DNA from: Nemania diffusa
Taxonomy: Eukaryota > Ascomycota > Sordariomycetes > Xylariales > Xylariaceae
DNA length: 64,000 nucleotides
Assembly: GCA_038501195.1 (NCBI GenBank)
Contig: JBBPUQ010000003.1
Span: 248,001-312,000 of the forward strand
Reading direction: 5' to 3'
Shown here one piece after another: positions 57,011 to 64,000 of the stretch. Positions within the stretch are counted from its first letter, which is position 1, and every line of letters starts with the position of its first letter. The notes beneath the pieces were generated by a model that had not been told where the DNA came from, made no database searches, and saw only the letters and a program-made list of their open reading frames with translations. The position numbers and the translations under genes were made by a program.

Positions 57011-57666
57011 TTAGACATCAAGGCTACTATCAGCGAACAGAGAAGATATATCCATGCCTTGAGGTAGGCTCTGGAACTGGCTATCTAGCTTTGCGAATTC
57101 CGTAAGTGCAAATTCATTGCTATACGACTCCAATCCGGGGAAGGCTGTTCCAAAGAGTAATTGTGATAAGCTAGTGCGTACTTCCATCGTAATGGGGCCG
57201 TCACGGGAAGCCGGGGCATCTCGCGACATATCATCTTCGCGGTCAGAGTCATTCTCTGAAACTACATCTTCCTTCACTATTAATCTCAGTTCTTCCCTCG
57301 CTTTATTGTGCTCATTCCATAGTGGCTCCCTTAGGCGGTCTTTCCGGACAGTGCTGCGAATGTGTCTATTACGATGGCTTTTCGTGCGGAAAGATTTAAA
57401 GCAACCTTGGGCTGGGCAAGGAATCCGAATTGAGTTGTTCTAATTTATATTGCTAATTAGCAAATGAGTAGCAAAACCATGACCCCAGCACTCACGATTT
57501 CTGTTTGTTGACCCTCGATCGCTTTTGCATGATCCTTGATAGCCTTTCCGTGCTCATCGCTGGAGTCTCTTAGTTTCTGAATCTCGGACTCTAGATGTAT
57601 GACTTTAGTGAATAGGAGCTGAAGGATCTTCTCCAGGGGGGAGGACTGCATAGGTCTGTTGTTCAT
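57011..57666 (-). CDS. Small coiled-coil protein with a single C2H2 zinc finger
   Basis: Model on the minus strand: exons 57666-57496 and 57439-57011; 199 aa, one 56-bp intron (phase 0). Residues about 15-57 are a heptad-like coiled coil (LEKILQLLFTKVIHLESEIQ). Exon 2 starts with one C2H2 unit, PCPAQGCFKSFRTKSHRNRH, followed by a basic helix and an acidic Asp/Glu segment (SENDSDREDD). I do not recognise a named family. The ATG at 57666 is used because the five codons before it start at a non-ATG codon. It lies just upstream of the NLR remnant on the same strand and may be a chance survivor or a C2H2 piece of the former NLR locus. Confidence 0.55.
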
Positions 57667-57811
57667 ACTACTAGATTCCAAAGCTGTTGAGCAAAAAGAG
57701 TATTTTCTCTTCTAGTAATCTCGACGCTGTGCTTTATTGACCTAGGTTAACGCAACATGACAGGCACTTTGATGGGCGGGGCAATACAATCTTTTTATAT
57801 CATATTATCTC

Positions 57812-57886
57812 GTGTTGGCATATGGTGTTGTTATACCAGTATTACCCGACAGTTGAACATCTGGTGCGCATTTGGTTTGTTCCCAC
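57812..57886 (+). repeat. Direct repeat, copy 1 (~75 bp)
   Basis: Starts GTGTTGGCATATGGTGTTG and recurs at 58965 with a handful of mismatches, in the same orientation 1,153 bp away. Shared blocks include TTATACCAGTATTA and CGACAGTTGAACATC. Shortly after this copy the sequence reads CCCAACA, which could pair with the opening TGTTGG as in short LTR ends. Confidence 0.8.
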
Positions 57887-58372
57887 CCAACAGGTCGGCT
57901 TAGTGTTGGATTGGTGACGTTTATACTAAAAAATAATATGTTGCATAACAAATGACATTTTGGCGCAGTGGTAAAATCCAACATAAGCCTCCAAACCACT
58001 AGGACATGTCCTGTCAAAAGGGTACAAGATACCAAGATGTCGGAACTTGGTACTCGGCAAGCTTATATTAGTAGGTTGGTCGTTGTGACAGCGTCACAGC
58101 TAATAGTTGACTTCGTACGCGGCAAAAACTACATTACTGTCCCGCCTGTCAGGTCGGACGTAGATCGACCTACGTACAATCGCCCAGATTAGACTGCGAG
58201 CCACGTCGCACCCCCCTGTTTGGACAATTTTATAGGGCAGAGTCGAGCTTTGGGCAGTTGCAATCCGCCCGGCAGACTGCAACTGACCGAACAAGACTGT
58301 CGTTTACCGACAACCACTTTGTACACCTACCCCTTCGGCCCGTCCCAGCCTTAGACTAGCGTACAAAGAAGA

Positions 58373-58540
58373 AGTCAAGACTTACACGTATTCCGCCTGT
58401 CAGACTACGGTGTATTTGGCCTATGTAGGTTAAGCATTTACACCCGTTATTCCGCCCGCCAGAGTACGTTGCAGTCGGCCTACGTATGTCAAGCATTTAC
58501 ACCCGTTGTTCTGCCCGACTGACTACGCTGTAAATCGACC
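58373..58540 (+). repeat. Three tandem units of about 56-60 bp
   Basis: Units begin near 58373, 58429 and 58488 with GTCAAGACTTACAC, GTTAAGCATTTACAC and GTCAAGCATTTACAC, each followed by CCGYTATTCCGCC-like and GACTACG-like words. A diverged relative occurs near 58,137-58,190. They lie between the two 75-bp direct repeats. Confidence 0.7.
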
Positions 58541-58964
58541 GTCGAAAGGCCGAGAAAAACAGGACTTAGTTGACGTACTACCTAGACCAACGTTGATACC
58601 CTTAACCCCTTTTCCTACTCCTTTCCTGTTAGACAAAGCGCTACTATGGCGTGGACCAGTGACCCGACCATGGTTAAAATTGTTATATTTTTAAGCTATA
58701 TTAACTTTTTTAATATTATAAAAATTATAATATATTATTATTGTATATAAAAGTTTTTTATTTAAATTAAGCTAAAGCTTATACTATAGTTTTACTTTAA
58801 TTAAAGCTTAATATTGTAACAATAACGAACCTCATAAACCACTACATTGCTTAAGAACGCTCTAGGCAAGTTCACAGGTTTGATTTGCCAAGAAAGCAAT
58901 AGTTTTTGCTTATATAGCAATTAATAAACAATAGCGTTTCGCTTGCTTGCTAAAGCGAGGAAGG

Positions 58965-59037
58965 GTGTTGGCATGTGGTGTGGTTATACCAGTATTATTC
59001 GACAGTTGAACATCCGGTCCGTATTCGGGTTGTTCAC
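58965..59037 (+). repeat. Direct repeat, copy 2 (~75 bp)
   Basis: Second copy of the repeat at 57812. Starts GTGTTGGCATGTGGTGTGG and retains TTATACCAGTATTA and GACAGTTGAACATCCGGT. Together the copies bracket about 1.15 kb with no coding capacity. Confidence 0.8.
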
Positions 59038-59532
59038 ATCTCCCTTCAGAATTTTAGACGATTACCTACCCCTGTCACTTCATCATTTAAGCTCCTGTCC
59101 CCCCTACTACTTGCGGAACCCATCCGGTAGTACCGTCTCTACAATCCCGCTTGCAGTCCATCTATGGCGTCCATCTATGCAGTCCATCCGTGCACTCCAT
59201 CTTTCCTCCCTTATTGTAGCCTTACTGTGGCGATATCAACTTTTCTGGACTCCTTTTTTGGCATCCAAAGATGGCGGTCTAATCCAAGCACAAATTGTAA
59301 CATTATTACGTGGCGACAGATGTTTCCACCATCTCTACGCCCTTTGGACTTCATAGCCTAGTACTAACTACAATTACCTGCGTAATATGTTTAGCCATCG
59401 TAGTTTACTAATCGTCTTCGCGCTCGAGCATAAAATAGGCATTAGTCGTCTCCCTAAGAATAAGTTCACATAACATCAGCATAGTAAACCGCAATTGCCA
59501 CCAATATAGAACGCTTTACCACACATTACAAC

Positions 59533-59844
59533 ATGTCTGCGCCAGGAACCGTCAGTCGTCTCTCAGCCAATCGGCTAGTCTTTGTATTTGTCATTGATGG
59601 CCTCCAATACACTTTCGAAGGGAATGTCAGCCCATCGCTTCAGCCTTTTACATCTAACAACCTAATTCTCAAATACGAGAATGTCGATCAGCTGACTTCG
59701 ACACACTCGTACAAAGGTCGTATTGGAATCAATAACCTCGATCTCGAGTGGGACAATGGACCTACAGTGACTGGCGAGCTCAACAAGCCCGGCATGTCCC
59801 CAGCTGCCTCCGTCGATGGCTCAGGCTCGTGGGAACAGAACTAA
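59533..59844 (+). CDS. Small beta-rich protein of unknown function next to a CHAT protease
   Basis: An intronless frame of 103 aa with a clean start (ACAACATGTCT) and stop. The sequence alternates hydrophobic and polar residues in strand-like fashion (LVFVFVIDGLQYTFEG, NNLILKYENVDQLTST, IGINNLDLEWDNGPTVTG) and ends in SVDGSGSWEQN, suggesting a small beta-sandwich. There are no cysteines, signal peptide or membrane segment. I recall look-alikes in other ascomycetes but no assigned function. It lies 950 bp upstream of, and on the same strand as, the TPR-CHAT gene, the kind of neighbour a CHAT protease could act on; that link is inference. Confidence 0.65.
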   Translation: MSAPGTVSRLSANRLVFVFVIDGLQYTFEGNVSPSLQPFTSNNLILKYENVDQLTSTHSYKGRIGINNLDLEWDNGPTVTGELNKPGMSPAASVDGSGSWEQN

Positions 59845-60793
59845 GGTCCGTAAACCTACCTCATCTACCCACTCCAGTCACTAGAATTTATGAGGACCAA
59901 ACAGAATGCATTTGAAGAGGCTAATAGAAGTGAAGATTGCATTGCACACGGCTTGCGAGTATAGCCGTGAGGCCACGAGCTCGAGGTTGGGATTGGAATG
60001 ACAGAGATCCACAGAATACACTCATTACTGTCTCCTTCGCCATGTTGCAGCATAACAACTAGCCTGTTGGCAGGCTACGTAATACGGGATATTGATTGAA
60101 GTAGGAAAGACACTTGTTTCGAGTTTCATTTGAGAAGGTGGCGAAAACTCATAGTGACAACTTTGTGCATAAAGCAAATTTTACGCGCGAAGGAACGAAC
60201 GGATATGCTCACATGGGTTTTAGAATGCGCCTACACAGTCCTTACCTTAAGAATTCTATAGTACGCTAATACAATTGGTTAGCTGTCGAATGCATGTCGA
60301 AGTGCTTGTAACCAACGTAGTCTGCTTGTTGATTCACATCTAAGGCAATCAAACTTGATGGAAAGCGGGTGGTGTCGTGAAGAATAGGCTCGGGGATTGA
60401 ATCAGTGAAAAGCCGGGATGTGACTCAAAAAGGGGTGGATCGCCCTATGTGCGAGACAAAGAGCACTAGTGTAGGAGATAAGCTGAGAACTTGTCTCATC
60501 TGTCGGAACAGGCCTCTAGATCTTATGCTTAAGTAGAATCGGTATGTACGGGGTATGGAATACATAATGGGTTTACGCAGTGTGGGCATCCCAAATCGTC
60601 ACATCTTTATTGGCCGTCCGAAATGGGGGGCCATCATTTTGATCACACCTTTTCTGGCGGCCATTTGTTGGCCTATGCAAATAGTGAATTTAAATAGTTT
60701 CACATGCAATCAATCATTTATTCGGGCTTCCAATAAAGGGTTCACTATCTGCTACCTGCAACTGGAAGTTACTGAAGCATAACAATATTGACG
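59845..60793. other. Intergenic, promoter of CHAT gene
   Basis: No supported gene. A short frame at 60,555-60,782 is featureless. Undetected 5' exons of the CHAT gene could lie here, but no convincing ATG and donor pair leading into its frame was found. Confidence 0.45.
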
Positions 60794-63271
60794 ATGCGTT
60801 GCCCAACTTCACAGGATGCTAAATCGGACCAATCGGCGGGTTTACTCGGGCAGCCAACTAGAAGGTATGTCAAATATGCTTCCTTGCAGACGTGTAGTAA
60901 ATTAATTGAAAGGAGATCATGTCTGGATTCCAAGAACTCGAAGTGGATCAGTACTAGCATAATGCATCCTCTGCCCTGCGAATACCAATGCACGGATGAG
61001 ATACTCCGCCTGCAGCCAGAACTCTCTCCAACTGAAGAGGCGCTATGTACGATGCCTTGCAAACGCCTACGCCACACAGGCGGGTTAATCAACCAGGGTA
61101 GCCGGCTAAGCACAAGATACGATGAAGGGCTGAATGGGAAACTAACGCCAACTTATCATTCATGTCAAGGAAGGCGTTTAAACAGTCTCGGAATGTGGGT
61201 CGTGAGAGAGTATAAGAGAACCAGGAACTTCACCGACTTAGAAGACACACTTCGGCGAACCGACGAAGCCTTGGCCATCACCCCCTGCCACCATGCCGAC
61301 CGAGCATCTTACTTCAACAGCCTCGGAATTATGTTAGCAGGCAAATACTCGGCAGCCGGATTGCTAACTATGTTATCGATCAAAGGGACACTCGGATTAA
61401 GTCCTACCTGCGCTCCTGAGACAACGAATCGCTCGAATGGTTTGGCGGCGATAACCTACCAGAAATATCATCACACGGGATTCCAGGGTGACCTAGATTA
61501 TGCCATCCGTCGGGCTGAGGAAGCCCTTGTGGCTATGCCCACCGACCATCCATATCAAGCGCTCGGTTTAACTAGCTATGGGGATCTACTATATTGTAGA
61601 TATGGCCAGCCAGGCGCAACGGAGGCCCAAAAACGGCGCGACTGCACTGATTGCGTGTCACACTACCAACAAGCCTGGAATAGCCCCAAGAGCCCACCCG
61701 CTGTACGGATACGAGCAGCTCAGAAAGCCGCGAAAATTCTTCTGAGGTTAGGGAACTATGAGGGGTCCAATATTCTTCTCCATAATGCCGTTTCACTACT
61801 CCCAAGTATAAGTCATCTCGACTCAAATCAGCAACGCCGGCAATATATCCTAGAAGAATTCACAGGCCTTACTACCTTAGCTGCTTCTATGGCCCTCGAA
61901 GTATGGAAAGAGCCGATACGCTCTCTACAACTTCTCGAAGAAGGTCGAACAGTTAATGTAAGACGACAGCTTAACATTCAGACAGCCTCATCAGCCTTCG
62001 AATTGCAACAGCTAGATATATCTCAGAAATTGAAATGTGCTGATACTATTTCCACATCACGAAATTACTTTGTTGCTGCTACACAGGCAGATATAGCTAC
62101 CGAAGCTATAAGCAAAATGCCTCATCTTGAAACAGTTTTGTTGTCCCCCATTGCGGCGGAATTTCAAGTTGCGGCGTCAGGCGGCCCGGTCATCGTTATA
62201 AACGTCAGTCCTTTCCGTTGTGACGCGATTTTGATACAGAACTGTTCAATTCGCTCTCTGCCCCTTCCTAGCCTTAATTACAAGGTTCTGAGACAAATGG
62301 TTGATCTCTTTACGGGAGCTCGTGGCTCAATGAAATTTTTCTGTCACCAAGGGGAGGTTAATAAGATGTTAGAATGGCTTTGGGATGTGGTAGCATCTCC
62401 GATTCTTAATGAGCTTGGTTTTCGGGAGCCACCACGTGAAGGCGATCCGTGGCCGCACGTTTGGTGGATACCAACCGGCTTGCTGAGTATGTTGCCAATC
62501 CATGCAGCCGGCCGTCATAATTCCGTATTATCAGAAACAGTTGTTGACAGGGTCATATCGTCATACTGTCCGTCTATAAAAGTTTTGCTTTATCAACGAA
62601 AGCAGACCGCTGAGTACAGTCATGCCTGGGGGGAGGCCTGCGTCGTCTCAATGTTGACAACACCGGGGTGCTCACCTCTGCCTACCGTCGGCGAAGAGAT
62701 CGAGTCGGTTAAAGCCCTATTGCCGGCGCTACAAATTAAGTCCAGCCGACTACTCTATAATCCACGAAAGGAGGACGTCATTGAGGGACTCAAAAGCTGC
62801 GACTTCTTTCATTTTGCAGGCCACGCCGTTTCAAACCCTCTGTATCCGTCAAAAAGCTACCTCGTTCTAGATGACTGGAAGGAGAACCCGCTAACGGTTG
62901 AAAGCATATTAGAATCAAATTTAGAAGGTAAAACCCCCTTCTTAGCTTATTTATCAGCATGTTCCACGGGCGCTGGGCCAACGGAGTGTCTAAACGATGA
63001 ATCAATCAATCTTATGACAGCTTGCCATCTAATTGGTGTTCGGCACGCCGTGGGATCACTATGGAACTTGTTCGAAGAATATCCTTCTATTGCTGCAACC
63101 CAATTCTATAAGACACTTGGAAATAACGACATCGTTGATGACCATGCTGTTGCATTAGCAGTACATACCACAGTAAGGCGAATCCGCGAGATCACCCGGA
63201 ACCCCGAAGACTCTGGCCGTGGCGCCGGTGACGTTTTCGCTTGGGCTGCATATATTCATATTGGCCCCTAG
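60794..63271 (+). CDS. TPR-CHAT protein (caspase-like cysteine protease)
   Basis: An intronless 825-aa frame. The N-terminal ~330 residues contain degenerate tetratricopeptide-type repeats (LNSLGMWVVREYKRTRNFTDLEDTL, YFNSLGIMLAGKYS, GDLDYAIRRAEEALVAMP, LTSYGDLLYCRYG). The C-terminal ~350 residues are a CHAT domain, a clan CD peptidase: WWIPTGLLSMLPIHAAG, the catalytic histidine in FFHFAGHA (His677), SYLVLDDW, and the catalytic cysteine in LAYLSACSTGAG (Cys723), followed by LIGVRHAVGSLWN. Both catalytic residues are intact. CHAT proteases activate death effectors, including gasdermins, in bacteria and are a second protease class clustered with fungal gasdermins. No gasdermin adjoins this one; the nearest candidate partner is the small protein at 59533. 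TPR units are irregular and the very N-terminus is unconvincing, so the real start may differ. Confidence 0.85.
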   Translation: MRCPTSQDAKSDQSAGLLGQPTRRYVKYASLQTCSKLIERRSCLDSKNSKWISTSIMHPLPCEYQCTDEILRLQPELSPTEEALCTMPCKRLRHTGGLINQGSRLSTRYDEGLNGKLTPTYHSCQGRRLNSLGMWVVREYKRTRNFTDLEDTLRRTDEALAITPCHHADRASYFNSLGIMLAGKYSAAGLLTMLSIKGTLGLSPTCAPETTNRSNGLAAITYQKYHHTGFQGDLDYAIRRAEEALVAMPTDHPYQALGLTSYGDLLYCRYGQPGATEAQKRRDCTDCVSHYQQAWNSPKSPPAVRIRAAQKAAKILLRLGNYEGSNILLHNAVSLLPSISHLDSNQQRRQYILEEFTGLTTLAASMALEVWKEPIRSLQLLEEGRTVNVRRQLNIQTASSAFELQQLDISQKLKCADTISTSRNYFVAATQADIATEAISKMPHLETVLLSPIAAEFQVAASGGPVIVINVSPFRCDAILIQNCSIRSLPLPSLNYKVLRQMVDLFTGARGSMKFFCHQGEVNKMLEWLWDVVASPILNELGFREPPREGDPWPHVWWIPTGLLSMLPIHAAGRHNSVLSETVVDRVISSYCPSIKVLLYQRKQTAEYSHAWGEACVVSMLTTPGCSPLPTVGEEIESVKALLPALQIKSSRLLYNPRKEDVIEGLKSCDFFHFAGHAVSNPLYPSKSYLVLDDWKENPLTVESILESNLEGKTPFLAYLSACSTGAGPTECLNDESINLMTACHLIGVRHAVGSLWNLFEEYPSIAATQFYKTLGNNDIVDDHAVALAVHTTVRRIREITRNPEDSGRGAGDVFAWAAYIHIGP

Positions 63272-63847
63272 GCTGTTCATTTATGTTCGCTTAATTAACT
63301 TCAGCAGACTGACAGTTTACGGATAATCTATGATTACAACTGTTGTTTTGTTCTTCATATAGAGGTCAAGATCCTATTGTGAAAAATATGAAAAAATCCG
63401 ATTTTAATTGCTGAATAGAATGTGTTTGGATACTTCGTTAATGTACAGTAAGTTTCAAACGGTATATACCCCTTTGAATGCCCCTTCGGCACTAGTACTT
63501 AAAAAGTGGAAAATCGGGTCTATGTGTATAGCCAGATACACCAATCGAGCGTTTATTTAAGTATTATATCCTAATCTGATTAGATATAGCTGTTATACAT
63601 AGACCTGATTTTCGATTTCTTAAGTACTGGTGCCGAAAGGGCTTTTAATTAGATAATAAAATATAAATATTATTTAATTATATAGTATTAATAATAAATT
63701 TCCTAAAAATTTCTTTGGGGGGGGGAGGCCTGGGGGAAGAGCATCTCTTCGGGCCGTGCCAGCTGGCGATATTTTCCCATACCAAGATATATGACCTGTT
63801 AACGCGGCTCCTATCATGCAACGATGAGCAATTCACAATGGTTCATT
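63272..63847. other. Intergenic between CHAT gene and tRNA
   Basis: Holds the MITE-like element listed separately, an AT-rich run (63,643-63,705) and a G-run (63,717-63,726). No gene is seen. Confidence 0.55.
63480..63642. mobile_element. MITE-like element with ~54-bp terminal inverted repeats
   Basis: The left end GCCCCTTCGGCACTAGTACT is the near-perfect inverted counterpart of the right end, which finishes GGTGCCGAAAGGGC at 63642. The arms stay alignable for about 54 bp, through TCTATGTGTATAGC on the left and TATACATAGACC on the right. The core is about 55 bp with no coding capacity. Target-site duplications are not clear because both flanks are AT-rich. It lies 205 bp upstream of the tRNA gene. 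Confidence 0.7.
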
Positions 63848-63939
63848 GGCCTCGTGGCCTAATGGCTAGGGCGCTAGATTTCGGTGATACAAAGTATCTG
63901 ATTCTCTAGAGATTGTCGGTTCGAGTCCGGCCGAGGTCG
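63848..63939 (+). tRNA. tRNA-Arg (anticodon TCG) with intron
   Basis: Cloverleaf folded by eye: acceptor stem GGCCTCG with CGAGGTC and discriminator G; D arm GGCCTAATGGCTAGGGC; anticodon stem CTAGA/TCTAG; T arm GTCGG-TTCGAGT-CCGGC. The anticodon loop reads TTTCGG before an intron of about 19 nt (TGATACAAAGTATCTGATT) inserted one base after the anticodon, the canonical position for nuclear tRNA introns. Anticodon TCG decodes CGA arginine codons. A TTTTT terminator follows eight bases downstream. Confidence 0.9.
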
Positions 63940-63946
63940 AATTATC

Positions 63947-63951
63947 TTTTT
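63947..63951 (+). terminator. RNA polymerase III terminator (T5)
   Basis: A run of five T residues lies directly downstream of the tRNA-Arg gene, as expected for polymerase III termination. Confidence 0.75.
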
Positions 63952-64000
63952 CTAAATCCAATCATGAAATTTTCCACTACGCGAGATTTCAACACAGCCT

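Larger units (their letters stand above)
57667..59532. other. Repeat-rich intergenic DNA
   Basis: This contains the 75-bp direct repeats and ~58-bp tandem units listed separately, and an extremely AT-rich stretch near 58,680-58,830. No gene is supported; the plus-strand frame at 58,943-59,356 starts inside a repeat and lacks features. The end is the leader of the 59533 gene. Confidence 0.55.

Noticed and set aside
56824..57105. Plus-strand frames antisense to the NLR remnant and C2H2 gene boundary
   Set aside because: One frame looks faintly protein-like but overlaps the better supported minus-strand C2H2 gene and has no start or splice support.
57950..58020. GGCGCAGTGGTAAAATCC resembling a tRNA A box (possible SINE head)
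   Set aside because: No matching B box or cloverleaf could be found downstream.
58373..58540. Tandem units considered as a CRISPR array
   Set aside because: Units are contiguous, diverged and longer than CRISPR repeats, without spacers; the DNA is from a eukaryote.
58943..59356. 137-aa plus-strand frame upstream of the small beta-rich gene
   Set aside because: Begins inside the second 75-bp direct repeat and lacks any recognisable feature.

Overview
The window looks like nuclear DNA of a filamentous ascomycete (Pezizomycotina, most likely a sordariomycete). Genes carry short introns of about 45-210 bp with GT-AG ends and TAAC-type branch sites. Recognisable families include a KapC-type bZIP factor, a fungal Stm1, TFIIIA, RPB6, an Afi1-type DENN protein, a HET-domain protein, STAND/NLR genes and a fungal gasdermin. 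Intergenic DNA is long and rich in TACCTA/TAGGTA words. Species cannot be named from the sequence alone. || Layout: 1-2400 no gene; 2401-3887 KapC-like bZIP factor; 3888-12183 an 8.3-kb stretch without a convincing gene, holding an ~850-bp near-perfect foldback element (5011-5864); 12184-13770 Stm1-like ribosome-binding protein; 14512-15732 low-complexity hypothetical protein; 17705-30000 an immunity or programmed-death cluster: gasdermin-like protein (+), DUF7580-subtilisin protease (-), a 1,687-aa zinc finger / alpha-beta hydrolase / NACHT protein (+), and a SesB-like hydrolase that has lost its nucleophile serine (-). From 31.6 to 42.7 kb lie housekeeping genes: TFIIIA (-) and RPB6 (+), which are divergent, a small secreted cysteine-rich protein, S-formylglutathione hydrolase, and an Afi1/DENN protein. 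From 42.7 to 64 kb is accessory DNA: a degenerate kinase-like gene, a HET-domain gene, an uncharacterised gene, a wax-synthase-like acyltransferase, two small unknown proteins, a broken NLR remnant, a mini C2H2 gene, repeat-rich DNA, a TPR-CHAT protease, a MITE-like element and an intron-containing tRNA-Arg(TCG). || How the genes work together: the strongest functional reading is the convergent gasdermin/subtilase pair, which matches the HET-Q1/HET-Q2 system of Podospora anserina, in which the protease cuts the gasdermin and releases a membrane-permeabilising fragment. The protease gene shares a 509-bp divergent promoter region with a large NLR, so sensor, protease and executioner may be one locus. 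The HET-domain gene, NLR remnant and CHAT protease (a caspase-like class also found beside fungal gasdermins) suggest that the whole region is a non-self-recognition neighbourhood interrupted by a housekeeping block. All gene models were built by hand from reading frames and splice signals. None was checked against transcripts or a database.
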